64,000 bases of DNA from Strigamia acuminata (GCA_949358305.1 OX442314.1:8177060-8241059), one strand, 5' to 3'; shown: positions 23,101 to 35,490, numbered from the stretch's first letter. Notes: generated by a model not told the origin, from the letters alone. A program made the numbers and translations.

Positions 23101-24295
23101 AAACCAACTTTTTCTAACCGAAAAGTCGAAAACCTTGACCACCTCCCCCGATAATTAAGAAAAGTTCAATTTACATCATTCTCAATTGCAATTGAGATCT
23201 CATCAAAACTGCAGTCTCATCACACCTGCAAATCAATTACCTCATCTTAACAAAATGGCCGCATCCAAATCAGCCACACACAACAACAAAAATTATTAAT
23301 TGCTCGAATATCCAAGGGTATAATTTCGGTGAGTTGAGCCATTTTGGCTCCTGCAACATCACCCCTCATTGGTGATCCAACTAGTAATTAATCACCACTT
23401 ATGAACCATTTTGCATTTTACTTGATAGCACCATCTGGTGGGGAAAAATTAACTCCCTCATCAGTCAAATTATCAAACTGTGCACATCATTATTATTCGA
23501 TGGTTTAATACTGCAACTGACTTTAATTAATTGACTTTTTCATTCTCCTGAGTCACTAATCTACTAAATTAAGACACTTTAGGTCTAGCGAAAGAGAGAA
23601 AGCAGGATTAATTATCGGATTTCTTCGATACTAAGACGCCATCGATTGCAAGACGCACTTTTTAAATCTCTTCAGCGGTACCCGTATGGCTTTCTTCAGA
23701 TGTACCAGTACGAGATCGCACAAGAATTTCAAGAATTTGCGAGACGTTGCACATTTTATGAAATTTTACCTAAACTAAAGTGGTAAAGTACCAACAAAAG
23801 TGGTACAGGTACAGTACCACGAAGACGAGATGCGATACGTTGGTATCGCATCTCGTCGCCAATTGGTCTGTCTTGACTAAGTATTTGAAACTGTAATGGA
23901 GCACGCAAATAACGTGACCGTTGGTGTAGTTGAGATTTACGTAACTGTCTAGTTTATTCAAAGTAACATATAGGTGGCGCTGCAGAAAGGCAGTGTCACA
24001 AATTAACAAGTAACAAGTGACGTGCATTGGAGAGAAGAACACTCCAGTACCTGTACCAGTACCGCGGAAGACATCCACCAAAGAACCACAACATCTGAAC
24101 TTTGAGAATTAGGACATAAATTGATTAAAATCGCAAATATCTCGAGAACGAAAGCTCGGATCATCAAAAACTAAACACCAAGCGAAAGACCGGAAAAAAC
24201 TGAACCAGAAACGTTAATTAAACAATACTGCCCACAACTAATAATTAATATACATTTAATTGAACAATGTATGCATTTTTTGTATATTTCCTTGT
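23101..24295. other. Unique sequence with GGTACC-rich patches
   Basis: No gene recognised. 23680-23830 and 24040-24065 carry GTACCAGTAC/GGTACAGGTAC words that face each other, and ACGAGATGCGATAC / GTATCGCATCTCGT near 23825-23860 is a perfect inverted repeat. These are probably the ends and stem of a decayed GGTACC-type MITE. Confidence 0.4.
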
Positions 24296-24440
24296 ATTGT
24301 CAGGCCATGGATGGTGTTGGATTGATTCCGAACAATTGAAATAAAATCACTTGTTAATGTGCAACCAACACAATTTCTCCTGTTATTTATCATCTGACGC
24401 TTTGAGCATCCGCAGCTTTAAAACAACAACATATTAGGCA
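24296..24440 (+). repeat. Copy of the block found upstream of both CS-alpha-beta genes
   Basis: GGATGGTGTTGGATTGATTC and following sequence match 40690-40815 and 41470-41675, the regions just upstream of the two peptide genes. Shared words include CCGAACAATTGA, AAATAAAATCAC and GCTTTGAGCATCCGCAGCTT. This copy lacks a segment of about 30 bp present in the others, consistent with a deletion between short direct repeats. No peptide exon is visible beside it. Confidence 0.6.
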
Positions 24441-24449
24441 ATATTTAAT

Positions 24450-24800
24450 ACAGACCCGGTCCCGATCCCGCAGCGGGATTCAGGACGGAACGGGACTTGT
24501 GAAAGTTGTCTTACGCAGGAGCGGGACCGATTGGGTTTTGGTTCCGTTGCGCACAAAAAGCGAATCCAACTTCATTTGTTTACTTGGCGGCTCGTTTGCA
24601 CTTTTGCATGAATGTTTTTTTTAAACAATTTGTCCCATCTCGTGATTTGTGAATTAATACAGCCTTGCACGAATTGCAAGTTGCTTAGTCCGGTCCCGAA
24701 AAATTCAAAACTTCGGGACACGGGACGGTTCGGGCCCCGAAAAATTCAAAATTTCGGAACACGGAATGGGTCGGGACCCAAAAATTTGTTCTTTTCTCAT
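24450..24800. repeat. TCCCG/CGGGA-rich MITE-like element
   Basis: GACCCGGTCCCGATCCCG opens the block and GGTCGGGACCC closes it, with GGGACGGTTCGGG and CCCGAAAAATTC words inside. The pattern resembles hAT-type non-autonomous elements of the GGTACC/TCCCGG family seen elsewhere in the window. Exact ends are unclear. Confidence 0.45.
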
Positions 24801-24896
24801 GATGATTCACGGTTGAATTAACTTTTTTTTCTTAAATGTTTATAAATCCAAATTTTTTTTGTCCAACAAATGACAGAGCAGTGACAAGAAAATAGA

Positions 24897-24900
24897 CAAA

Positions 24901-24935
<35 letters not shown>

Positions 24936-24938
24936 ATA
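24897..24938. repeat. (TAAA)n microsatellite
   Basis: About ten uninterrupted TAAA units. Confidence 0.95.
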
Positions 24939-25625
24939 GGGAAGCCCAGTTTCCCACATTAATAAAACAGCCCTCTAGCACTGAGAATGAGAAGCAAGTT
25001 TAAGTGGAAATTGCTTCATATTTTCATACGGGCTTCTGTTGCTACAGACCTGTAATTGGCAGCAACCAAATGACAGTAATCTAACAGCCTTTTTCATTAG
25101 ACAGTGCAAAACAACAATGACCTCGATCTGAAAAAAATAAACAAAAACACAACACATATTGTTCACAACTATTTTTTCAAACTTTTTAAAATTTTATTTT
25201 TTTTCAAAAAACTTTTTTTGGACATTTTTTTTTATGTCAATCAAATTTTTTTTTTGGCTAGGCTTATATTTTGAACCAATTAGCGATTCAATAAAGAGGG
25301 TTGGGTAAAGCTGGGAGCTACGAACTCAACCTTCACTTCAAACAATTTTGGATCCGGCTCTTTCAAGGACCCATCAAACACGCCACCAATACCAACATCA
25401 CTTAAAGTAGAGTAAAAAAAAAAATAGGCCTAAGAAAAATCCATGCAGGTGTTACACCACACCTTAAAGAAGTAAAAATATTTGGAGTTAATTAAACTTG
25501 GGTTAAATTAAAGAATCTTTTTTTTGTAAATGTTTCGCAGGTTTATTTTTGGATAAAAATATTTTTTTTCTAGATTATTTTTTAAGCTTTCTAGATCTTT
25601 CTGAAGATTGTTTTTACATTGTTCG
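24939..25625. other. Unique AT-rich stretch
   Basis: I see nothing identifiable here. Confidence 0.3.
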
Positions 25626-26150
25626 TTAATTATTTTACACTTTTGTTGATTATTTTACACTTTTGTTGATTATTTTTACACTATTGTTGATTATTTTTAC
25701 ACTTTTGTTGGTTATTTTTACACTTTTGTTGATTATTTTTACACTTTTGTTAATTATTTTTACACTTTTGTTGGTTATTTTTACACTTTTGTTGATTATT
25801 TTTACACTATTGTTGATTATTTTTTCAGTTTTGTTGATTATTTTTACACTTTTGTTGGTTATTTTTACACTTTTGTTGATTATTTTTCCACTTTTGTTGG
25901 TTATTTTGACATTGTTGCTTTTTATACATCATCTGTTGCTATATTCACATTGTTTTTGTTTTTTTTTCACATTGTTTTTGCTTTTTTTCACATTGTTTTT
26001 GCTTTTTTTACATTGTTTTGTTTGTTGCTTTCCACATTGTTGATTTTCCTACATTGTTTGTTGATTTTTCTACATTGTTTGTTGATTTTACTACATTGTT
26101 TGTTGATTTTTGTACACTTTATATCGATTCTTATACATTTCTGTTGGATT
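25626..26150. repeat. 21-bp minisatellite (TTTTGTTGATTATTTTTACAC)
   Basis: Strict 21-bp units to about 25910, then looser CACATTGTTTTTGC words to 26120. The plus-strand frame here encodes only a Leu/Ile/Phe repeat created by the period being a multiple of three. Confidence 0.9.
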
Positions 26151-26965
26151 TTTTTAATTTTTTCTGTTGATTTCTTGGATAAAGATTTGAATCCGAGTCA
26201 AATTTTCACTTATCGCCCCCTGCAGACGCCACGAACGTTCAAGTTCAAATGCCGAGTGACCTTCACTGGCCATGATTAATGGACGCCGAGGAAAAAGGGC
26301 GGGGAACAAGGGTGAACTACTTCAAAGAGCAAAGCTCTTTCCAGTTAACACTCCCCCCAATCAAGACAAACGAGCTCTCTTTGTTACGCTATAGGGGAAA
26401 TTTAGAGAGCTTGACAATCGATTTTCTTTTCATTAACAATCGATTCCCAACTTATCTTCCCAATTTTAATATTTACATGAAAAATGTTGCACAAAAAAAA
26501 TCGGAAATCGATTTTAATTGAATTGAAAAAAAAAAATCAAAAATCGAAAAAAAATCGAAAATCAAAAATCAAAAAAAAAATCGAAAATCGAAAATCGAAA
26601 ATCGATGTTTTTGATTCTTTAGTGGACAAAATAATCGAATTTGATAAAAATCCATTTCCAAAATGTATTCGACTTTTTCAAATCAATTTTTCAATCAATT
26701 TTTTAATTTAATCAATTTTTTAAATCGATTTTTTAATTTAATCGATTTTTTAAATCGATTTTTTAAATTTAATTGGTTTTTTAATCGGTTTTTTAATTCA
26801 ATCAATTTTTAAATCGATTTTTTAATTTAATCAATTTTTCAATCAATTTTTTAATTTAATCAATTTTTTTAATTTAATCGATTTTTAATCGATTCTTTAG
26901 TTTAATCGATTTTTAAATCGATTTTTTTAATTTAGTCGATTTTTCACAAATCCATTTTTCAATCG
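26151..26965. repeat. AATCGATTTTT-rich degenerate array
   Basis: From 26395 on, words such as AATCGATTTTTTAATTTAAT recur with irregular spacing of about 20 to 25 bp; 26520-26610 is an (AAAATCG)n-like run. 26151-26390 is unique and shows no recognisable gene. Confidence 0.6.
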
Positions 26966-27472
26966 ATATTTTCGAAATTTGATCCCAATTTAGATGCACC
27001 TTGATGAAAAATGTGCCACTTCATCTTGACCACACAACAAATCCTTCCGAGCCACGTGGATACAACTCGGGCACTCCGGGGGTGGATTTCGCTCTACCCC
27101 AACTGTCAGTGGCGGCGTGTGGTCCATCATCAATTGCACAACTGCAACATCTTCCATCACTACACTTCTTCCCTTTAAACATCAAAATGAACCATCTTTA
27201 AAATCCCAAAATCAGATTCCACTCTCCTTATGGTCATCTCTCCACCACCCACTCCAGATGGCCGTTATCTTGTGCTCACAATTCTTTCCAGACATATTGG
27301 ATAGCACCAACATCCAATCACATAAATCTCAAAAAGAATGAAAAACAAAATACTCCTCGACAACTATGTTACATTGTATCAACTTGCATTTGCACCGAGA
27401 ACTGCAAAAGCACAGCATTTCTCTATTAAAGATGTGTGGCAGATGTATATCGTCTTAAATCACTCAAGAAAA
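26966..27472. other. Unique stretch
   Basis: I see nothing identifiable here. Confidence 0.3.
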
Positions 27473-27575
27473 AGGTCACCAAGATCTGACTACTGACCAG
27501 ACCTGATGCTGCTTAACTTCCGTGTTCAAATGGGAACGAGATGTTCCAAACAGATTCTCCACCCACCTCAACGTC
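27473..27575 (-). mobile_element. 5S-rRNA-derived SINE head
   Basis: Read on the minus strand, this carries the 5S internal promoter region: ACATCTCGTTCCCATTTGAA, ACGGAAGTTAAGCAGCATC, AGGTCTGGTCAGTAGTCAGA and GGTGACC. Several positions differ from any plausible functional 5S gene (for example the TTTGAACA insertion before the A box), and no T-run terminator or 5S array is present. A SINE3-type retroposed head is the better reading. Confidence 0.65.
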
Positions 27576-29596
27576 AAACTTTCCAATGAATGGAATAACC
27601 ATAGAAAGATCCACAAAAATTAATTGCGGACTTTTGTTTTCCGTATAATTCCTCGCTTTAAGCCTAGTACTCACACGCTTTCAGAGTCTAAATATTTTTA
27701 CAGTCTTAATTTATCAACAGCACCATTTCAAGCGGAATGTTTTATCCTCATATTATTCAGAGTCTGGTAAATTTGTGGTAGTCATGAAATTGTCACTAGA
27801 AAGTTTCCGTACTTTTAAACTGTGTGAGTCATTGTTGCTTGTTTTGCAAATGGCTGACAATGGCAATAAAGCTTTGTCCAACTTTTCTGACTTAAATAAT
27901 TTTAAAATCAGTTTTGGTCTTTTTGCAATTAAAAAAGCATTTATTTTATCTGAAATGCAGGCAAAAATATAATTCTAATAACCTTCAACAAACAACGTGT
28001 TCAATTGTAGTAGTTGGGTGTCTTTGTTTGCAACCGGCTCTGACCAGTTGCAAATTTTAGATCAAAAACAAGGGAATTCTGGGTAGACAAAATTTATTCA
28101 GAGTCTGAAACAATTAAATTTTTCCGTGCACCATCGGGGCCGGAAACAATTCGTTTCCACTTGCAAGGGTGATTCAGAGTCTAAACAAGATTTTTATGAG
28201 TACCACCCATGGCAGGAAACTTAAGACTTTGATTCCTGTTACCATCCCAAGGACGGAATGGTGTTATGAGTACTAGGCTTTAGCTTTTAATCAATTATAG
28301 CTTTCTTACAAGGAGACCGCAGAAGTGTTTAATCCACAATTGTTTAAATTTCTTTAAAAATAAAGTATTGTTATTATCTAAACAGTCAATACTTTCTTTA
28401 TTTAAATGCACCTCTCTCTCACATTGTTACAAACAGTTACAACACTAGGTGCAATTGGTCTTCCTGCCGTTTGGTTTCCATTTCCAACGGTCCAAGATTT
28501 TCAGCCGGAAACCTCCTGAATAAAAACTTTCATCAACATCATTCAATAATGCTTCAATGTATAACAAGCAGGAAGCCAGTCACACCCAACCCAGTCCCAG
28601 CTGCTCTAGCTTCTATTTCCACTCCCAGAGATAAGAGAGCACGTGCTGCAGGTCACAGGTGAAAGCGCCGTATCTTTCCTTAATTTCATGCCACCAGATG
28701 TCACTTTGCTGCAATTGATGGCCGATTCTCACCGACTCTTAGTCAAATCAAATTGAGGGGAAACTCAAGAATTTTCCTTTCCATCTTGTTGTTTAGAGGG
28801 GGTGTGGCTGACTGGGTGGGGGTGTTGAAGGTCTGTGTGTGAAAATATGATTGCAAGTTGTTAAAAAGAATTTGTATTGGAATTCTTGTGCATTGTAAGA
28901 CTGCATTCCACACCAGGAGGAAGTGGGGAGGTGCAAGCAAAGACTCAGCATCCTGACTAGGCTAAAAGAGTCCTTTATGTTGACTGGACACTGGTCACTC
29001 AAGGAATGTTCAGTGACCCCCCTCTCAGGTCTTGGAGGAAACATGCTTCCTTTTGCTTGTGTGTCACCAGTCTCTTGTCAGAGGTCAAAAGATCATAAAC
29101 AAAAATATTTTCTTTTTTTCAATTTTTCAAATTGAATGCTTTCCAATTTCTGTTGTCATCAAGGATTTATGATGAGAACTCTTGGATTTAATGGCACCAA
29201 ATAAGCAATAACTTATATTTTATTGCTGCCATTTTGTAGGATTTATTTACTTCTTAAATCTTAGCTGAGTTTTACCTGTTATTGTTTTCAGAAATGCCCC
29301 TTGTGTGCTGGTCATGATTGGCCTTAATCAAGTTGAGGTTGATGACACCGAGGTGGTTTTTCGGTTGCCGATTGCAAGGTTCAGTTTGGACCTTTGAGGG
29401 TGGGGCCTTCTGGGATATATGCAAACTTAGGCGACATAGGAAAATTAATCCAAAATTACATGACTTATTTGTCTGAAAAGACTTCTCTAAACAGGATAGG
29501 ACGTTTTTTACATCGTATCTCTGAGAGTTCAACTTGGATGGATTCAAATAAGAGGATTAAGATTGCGTGAAATCGAAATCACTTATTTGACTTATA
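27576..29596. other. Gene-poor AT-rich sequence
   Basis: No recognised gene. It contains one copy of a 61-bp perfect dispersed repeat (28385-28445) and CCACCAGATGTCAC near 28690. Confidence 0.3.
28385..28445. repeat. 61-bp perfect dispersed repeat, copy 1
   Basis: GTCAATACTTTCTTTATTTA through CAAACAGTTACAACAC is identical over 61 bp to 32189-32249. On the minus strand it begins TGTTGTAACTG and contains AATAAAG, and the 32-kb copy ends in GTTACA, so it looks like a very short LTR (TRIM/SMART-like) or an element end. No flanking duplication is convincing. Confidence 0.6.
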
Positions 29597-29995
29597 TACG
29601 GTAAAACCTCGATTATTCGAACTAATTGTGGACAATGGTGTTCATAAAACCGTATCGTTTGGATAATCAAACATTAGGTTTATTGTCAAAAAACATTAAA
29701 AACCGATTAGAAATATGTGAAAATCGTCAAAAAACATTAAAAACCGATTAAAAATATGTGAAAATCGTCAAAAAACATTAAAAACCGATTAGAAATATGT
29801 GAAAATCGTCAAAATACATTAAAAACCGATTAAAAATATGTGAAAATCGTCAAAAAACATTAAAAACCGATTAAAGATATGTGAAAATCGTCAAAAAACA
29901 TTAAAAACCGATTAAAGATATGTGAAAATCGTCAAAAAACATTAAAAACCGATTATAAATATGTGAAAATCGATTTAAAAACCGATAAAACCTAA
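29597..29995. repeat. pogo/Tigger-like end followed by a 41-bp minisatellite
   Basis: ACGGTAAAACCTCGATTATT resembles the termini of pogo/Tigger-type elements, with GGATAATCAAAC as an inner partner. From 29670 a 41-bp unit, AAAAACCGATTAAAAATATG plus TGAAAATCGTC and AAAAAACATT, repeats about seven times. Confidence 0.75.
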
Positions 29996-30803
29996 ACTTG
30001 CACTTGTACTTTTGGAAAATTTGCCGACGACATTGCAGAAAAGCGTGTTTATACAAAGTGTTCTACAATCTTCAACATTCTCTTCACTTTTTCTCAAATA
30101 CGTGATTGACGTTTAGACATTTTAGACTAAATAAATGGTGCTCTACAACTTTGTAATTTGATAATAACGTCTATCTTTAATAGTTCCAACGATAGAAACT
30201 AAAAGTCATTGAAAAAATGATCCCAAGCCGTTTTCACCGTTAAATCCACCTCACCTGATTTGCTACAAACACACTCAAACAATTTCTACACACAAACTTG
30301 ATTTTTATTAATCGTAAAATAATCGTGTTTAGTGGGACATCCCGATTCAATAAGCCTAAGCGATGTTTCTGCTTCTGATGCCAACCAAACGCCTTTCAGC
30401 AGGCGCAATCATAATCATCTTACATGCTAAATCAGGGGTCGGCAAATAATCTTAAGTGGGGTCCGGATACTATTGAAAATTTTTATCGAGGTCCAGAAAA
30501 AAAAACACTTAAAAACCTTACTAAAAACCTAAGAAAACGGAAAAAACACTTAAAAACCAAATAATCACAAATAATGCTAATTGAACAGTGGTTTAAAAAA
30601 TATAAACAAGTTTAAATGACTTTACGGATGCGCCCACGTTCGAAACAAAACATCCCACATTTGCCGCATACTTTTTCTATGCGTGTTTCATTTTATTAAA
30701 CTTCTTTTTTTAGATATTTTTTTAAATATAATAATTGAAATCTATCAAACTGAACCATCAAATTCATTTCATTAAAAACGACCTCGTGACTTATCAGTGG
30801 AAA
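29996..30803. other. Unique sequence with a hAT-like end
   Basis: CAGGGGTCGGCAAATAAT at about 30433 matches the common hAT terminal sequence CAGGGGTCGGCAAA, followed by GGGGTCCGGATACTATT. The other end is not found nearby, so it is a fragment. No gene recognised. Confidence 0.45.
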
Positions 30804-31019
30804 TTATGCAGCCAACCTTTGCAAATCACAGCTTCCGGGCAGATTGGTGGCTCTGCAACAAGATTTGTAGCAACAATACTTCTTGCAAGGATGTAATTTG
30901 GCTTCTGTGTAATTGTAGTTTGTCAAATATAAAAATACAAGCATGTAATTGATGGAAGGAGCAAGCAAGAGTGGAATTAAAAATAAATTTAACAAAAATA
31001 TAAAAAAAAAAATTGACAT
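30804..31019 (-). CDS. Possible small secreted cysteine-rich peptide, 71 aa
   Basis: I do not recognise this ORF. It begins with a strongly hydrophobic stretch of about 20 residues (MSIFFFIFLLNLFLIPLLLA) that could be a signal peptide. The C-terminal third holds six cysteines in the pattern C-x3-CC-x3-CC-x8-C, a small-disulfide-peptide look. An alternative is that only the 3' part is real: AATTACACAG just before the GAAGCC codons is a fair splice acceptor, so the cysteine-rich part could be a last exon joined to an upstream one. The hydrophobic part is T-rich sequence that encodes Phe/Leu easily, so it may be chance. A TTTATT (AATAAA on the minus strand) lies near 30692. Confidence 0.3.
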   Translation of the reverse strand: MSIFFFIFLLNLFLIPLLLAPSINYMLVFLYLTNYNYTEAKLHPCKKYCCYKSCCRATNLPGSCDLQRLAA

Positions 31020-32799
31020 ATTTTACATGAGAAATATTAAAATTATTTTTTTTTCTTCTTCCCCCATTACCGATTAAATTTTTTCTTATTTATTTACACA
31101 GATTTTTATTCACCAATTGAAAAATTATTTAATAAATAAAATGTTAATAACAGTATTCACTGTAAATACTTTTTGAGTGATTTAAACCCTAATTTTCCCT
31201 TTTATTTTTACAATTAGGCTTATTTTACACTTTTTTCATTTTTAATGAAAAATTTCAGTATAAAATGAAATCATAAATAAAAATCCTTCAGTCGTGTGAA
31301 ATCAATGACCTTCCATTGTTATTAGTCCGTATTTCACGCCCGATTTCAACGAGTTGGAGAGTAGCAATTGGAACAAGGACAAACAGAAGCTGATTGGATG
31401 GAAAAAAAATGAGAATAATCTCCTAACTAAGATAATTTTCTGGCAGGAAGTTATTAAATTCCTTAATTATTACCAGCAAAACCCACTACAGTTATTATTT
31501 CCAAACGTGCGAAAATGATCAAATCCAAAGTGTGAGAACCAATTCAGCACTGGAACCGATTAGCTAAGCCTTTTTTCTTCCATTTTTAGAGCAAATCCAG
31601 TAAAACGTCGTCATTATAAAACCATTTAATCATTTTAATGACAAAATTCACCCTAAATGTCTGTTAAAGCAGCAATATCAAGGATAAATTGAATTTTCAT
31701 AGCAATCTACCGATAACCCAATCTGTGGTCAATTTTGCGAACCACAACCGCAGAGTTAAAACAATAACGCGTTTCATTAATTAAAGCAATTTTGTAATTT
31801 TGCAATTTTAACAATTTCGCACTTTTGGATTGTTTAGTGCCATCTCTTGATGGGAATAGTCTTCCGGCATTGTTGTTGCCGGTTGTTACTTCCCCCTAGG
31901 ACTATCAACTACAGGACTTCCCATTTAGAACAATTTAATTGTTAGACTGTAATGCGATTCTGTCTTGTGATCGTGGCGCCAACCGGCCGAAACGGCACAA
32001 AATGACGTTATTTTGCGAGCAAATGGCGGACGACTGACATCTCGCATTAAAATTTTTAGACGACATTATAAAGTGGTACATTTATATTTTATGTTGAAGT
32101 TAAAAATAACGTCTGAAAATTATTTATTACATTTTTAGATGTTACTTTTAAATCAAACGTTAAATAAAATTGAACTACGTTGTAACGGTCAATACTTTCT
32201 TTATTTAAATGCACCTCTCTCTCACATTGTTACAAACAGTTACAACACACAGTGATCGTCCTATCAAAGCTTAGTCGGTTTTCTTTTGATTATTTAGAAA
32301 TTAAAAACTTCACATTATGTTTATCTTCTACTGCTAATAAATTCCTTCGGATAGTTTTTGTTGAAAAGAGAGTACTTTTCGGCTTTTTTCAAAGAAGCTT
32401 GTAAACATGTCGTAAAGATGCTTCGCTCGTGTTCTATTCATCAGCCGCTAAGTTGGAGTGAATCGAGCAAAAAGGGTTGCGAGCATTTCCGATGGGATTT
32501 TTCCTCATGCCAAATGACAAGTGCATGCCGCAAACTCACTCCGGACTCCGCTAAAGTTATAAAATATTTTTTCTCCACTGACAGCTTGACATAACAGTAT
32601 GAAAATTCATAAGGCATCTGTGCAAATGCAAACACGATTGAATTCAACAGGAAACCAATAAATCTGCTCCATAAACGTCAAAGCGCGCTTACGCCAAAAA
32701 CCCGTTCGAAGTCCTAACTTCGTGCAACTCTGGCGAACTTACGATGTATCTCCTTCGTCTTGCAAGCTGTGGGACTTAGTCAGACAAGGGTGCGAAACA
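31020..32799. other. Gene-poor AT-rich sequence
   Basis: No recognised gene. It includes the second copy of the 61-bp repeat (32189-32249). A 78-codon plus frame at 32358-32594 has no domain and overlaps a minus-strand frame. Confidence 0.3.
32189..32249. repeat. 61-bp perfect dispersed repeat, copy 2
   Basis: Identical to 28385-28445. Here the flanks extend it to TGTAACGGTC on the left and GTTACAACA on the right, giving inverted ends TGTAAC/GTTACA. Confidence 0.6.
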
Positions 32800-32860
32800 A
32801 CTGAGTCATCCATCCAGACCCGAAGTTGCTTAACTTGCTCCGATCCGGGTTGATTCACAG
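32800..32860 (-). mobile_element. 5S-rRNA-derived fragment
   Basis: On the minus strand: ACCCGGATCGGAGCAAGTTA, then AGCAACTTCGGGTCTGGATG and GATGACTC. It keeps the GTTAAGCAACTTCGGG core of the 5S internal promoter but is truncated and diverged. Confidence 0.55.
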
Positions 32861-33810
32861 TTAGAATGCTGTAAACAGTCTTAGATCTGAAAATAATAAT
32901 GGTTAAAGGTTGTCTAGGTGGCCAGAATAAGCAGCAACTGTTCACAACGCGCAGAACTTCTCTGCGCAAGCGAAAAAGTGGCGTCAAATAATTCTAAATG
33001 GCACATTATTAGAAGATCCCTTGGTCTGGATGCTTGAAGTGCTTTGAAGTTCAATATTTCATTAAAACAACCCATCTTGGAGCAGCTATAAATGACACTT
33101 CAATTAGGCTAAACCGGCGAGGAGGCCAAAATAATTCGGTTTTTCGCGAATCCCTGCCATGATGGATCACAACAACATTAAAAAGGTGGCCCAATAAATC
33201 AAGCTGGCAAAGATGTGCATCATAATGCCACCTTAATGGTCGCCATGACAACCAAATGAAGTACTTAGAGCCGCCGTTGAGGCAAAGCCGTGTGATTTAT
33301 CGCCGTTATTTATTGACAAATATCTTCTGGTGAGAAAAAGCAAAATTAAAATATCACGCGCTAAGAATTACTCCACGGAAAAAAAAGTTATTACAAATCC
33401 AGATGATGCCGCCATCTTGATCGACCTCTGTTCATGGCCACCAGATGGCAGCATTGATTATTCCCATGCAGCGATATTGAATTATGGTGTATTGAAAATT
33501 GTGCGTAAAGAGAGTCGGTTGTAAATTATTAAACAAATAAAAATTAATAATTAATTTAATTTTAAAAAAATTAACAAAAATAATAAAAAGTAAATAAAAG
33601 TGATGTGACATGCAGAATAGTTACTTGGACGTAGTGTGGGTCCTCAATAATGCAGTGATTGTGATTATTGAAACAATCACTTCAGCACCTTCAGTGTGTC
33701 ATTTTTGAAACCCCTTTATATGATGGCACGTCATATGCATGTTCACATAGAAAAATACTCACACAAGCCTAAATAAAAATCTAACAAGTGAAGATTTTAC
33801 AACCAACTGC
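32861..33810. other. Unique sequence
   Basis: No recognised gene. It contains a good CTCF-type site (listed separately). Confidence 0.3.
33438..33451 (+). promoter_or_regulatory. Candidate CTCF site
   Basis: CCACCAGATGGCAG fits the CTCF core consensus CCASYAGRKGGCRS at every position. Binding is not proven by a motif alone. Confidence 0.4.
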
Positions 33811-34910
33811 TAATCCAGAAAATCAGCCATAAATCCAACAAATCAGCCATAAATCCAACAAATCAGCCATAAATCCAACAAATCAACTGAAAATCAACGA
33901 TAAATTAGCTACAAATTTAGCAAATCGGCTACAAATTTAGCAAATCAGCTACAAGTCTAGCAAATCAGCTACAAATCTAGCAAATCAACTGCAAATCTAG
34001 CAAATCAACTGCAAATCTGGCAAATCAACTGGAAATCTGACAAATCAACTGGAAATCTACCAAAACAACTGAAAATCTACCAAATACTGAAAATCTACTA
34101 AATCAACTAAAAATCTACCAAATCTACAAAATCAATTGCAAATCAACTGCCAATCTGGCAAATCAACTGTAAATCTGGCAAATCAACTGCAAATCTGGAA
34201 AATCAACTGCAAATCTGACAAATCAACTGCAAATCAAATGAAAATCTACCAAATTAACTAAAAATCTACCAAATCAACTAAAAATCTACCAAATTAACTA
34301 AAAATCTACCAAATCAACAGAAAATCTACCAAATCTACAAAATCAATTGCAAATCAACTGCAAATCTGGCAAATCAAATGAAAATCTAGCAAATCTACCA
34401 AAACAATTGTTAATCAACTGCAAATCTAGCAAATCTGGCAAAACAATTGTTAATCAACTGCAAATCTAGCAAATCTGGCAAAACAATTGTAAATCAACTG
34501 CAAATATAGCAAATCTGCCAAAACAATTGTAAATCAACTGCAAATCTTGCAAATCTGCCAAAACAATTGTAAATCAACTGCAAATATAGCAAATCAACGG
34601 CAAATATAGCAAATCAACTTTAATCTCTTGCAAATCTAGCAAATCTAGTAAATCAGATACAAATCTAGTACAGATTATATCCGATGAAAATCTAACAAAC
34701 CAATTAAACATCCAGCAAATACAGCGAATCAACTGCAATCTCTCTCTTGCAAACCCAGTACCGTACATCAACTGAAAATGTAGTGAATCAACTGCAAATC
34801 AGCTTCAAATCAACTACAAATCCAGCAAATCAGCAGAAAATTCTACAACTCAACTGCAAATCAGAATTAAATTCTACAAATCTACTAGAAATCAACCAAA
34901 TTTCCACAAA
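33811..34910. repeat. 20-bp minisatellite (CAAATCTAGCAAATCAACTG)
   Basis: About 1.1 kb of units such as CAAATCAACTGCAAATCTGG. It starts with perfect CCATAAATCCAACAAATCAG copies and ends in looser ones. Some neighbours are joined into 41-bp pairs (near 34390-34570). Confidence 0.9.
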
Positions 34911-35490
34911 AAATCTCCCTACAAATCATTTACCAAACCCCGCTACTTGATTTCCTCAATGCAAATCCAGAATAACGACTTCACTTACCGTTCTGTTGTT
35001 CTTCTAACGAAATAACAGCGTCAAGCAGTCGCCTCACCATTTCACGACATCTTTTGGGTCCACTCACTATTCCAAACTAACCAATTCCATTTCTCTTTTC
35101 TTCATTTCTTCAATCGTTGCCTGCAAATTACAAACAAAACATAATGCATTTTCAACTAGATCATTTCCCATTCACCATTCACGTTTCACTTTACCTACAC
35201 ACAGTGAAAGCCATCTTGGAATGAATTCAAAAAAAGTGACCCACATTGCCAAATTGAGCAGAACTTGAAATTTTTATCTTTTAAACACATTTACCCACCT
35301 CAACCCTCCATTTTGCTATTTCACTTTAAATGCTCTAAACAAATACATCATGCACCGCGCACAAACTAATTATTGCAAATCCTTGCAAACTTCATTCGGA
35401 ATTGTCCAAACGTAGAGCGTATTCCACAAAATATTGCACAAAATGCATTCATACATGCAAAGCGCACTTTTCAAGCTCATTTACCGCAAA
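34911..35490. other. Unique stretch
   Basis: I see nothing identifiable apart from an AAGCCATCTTGGAATG YY1-like core near 35209, which recurs at 35840. Confidence 0.3.

Noticed and set aside
25663-26043. 126-codon plus ORF of Leu/Ile/Phe repeats resembling a membrane protein
   Set aside because: Translation of the 21-bp minisatellite, no start context or other domain.
27473-27575. Functional 5S rRNA gene
   Set aside because: Diverged in the internal promoter region, with an insertion, no T-run terminator and no tandem copies.
31020-32799. Short ORFs such as 32358-32594
   Set aside because: Overlapped by frames on the other strand, no domain and no promoter or splice context.
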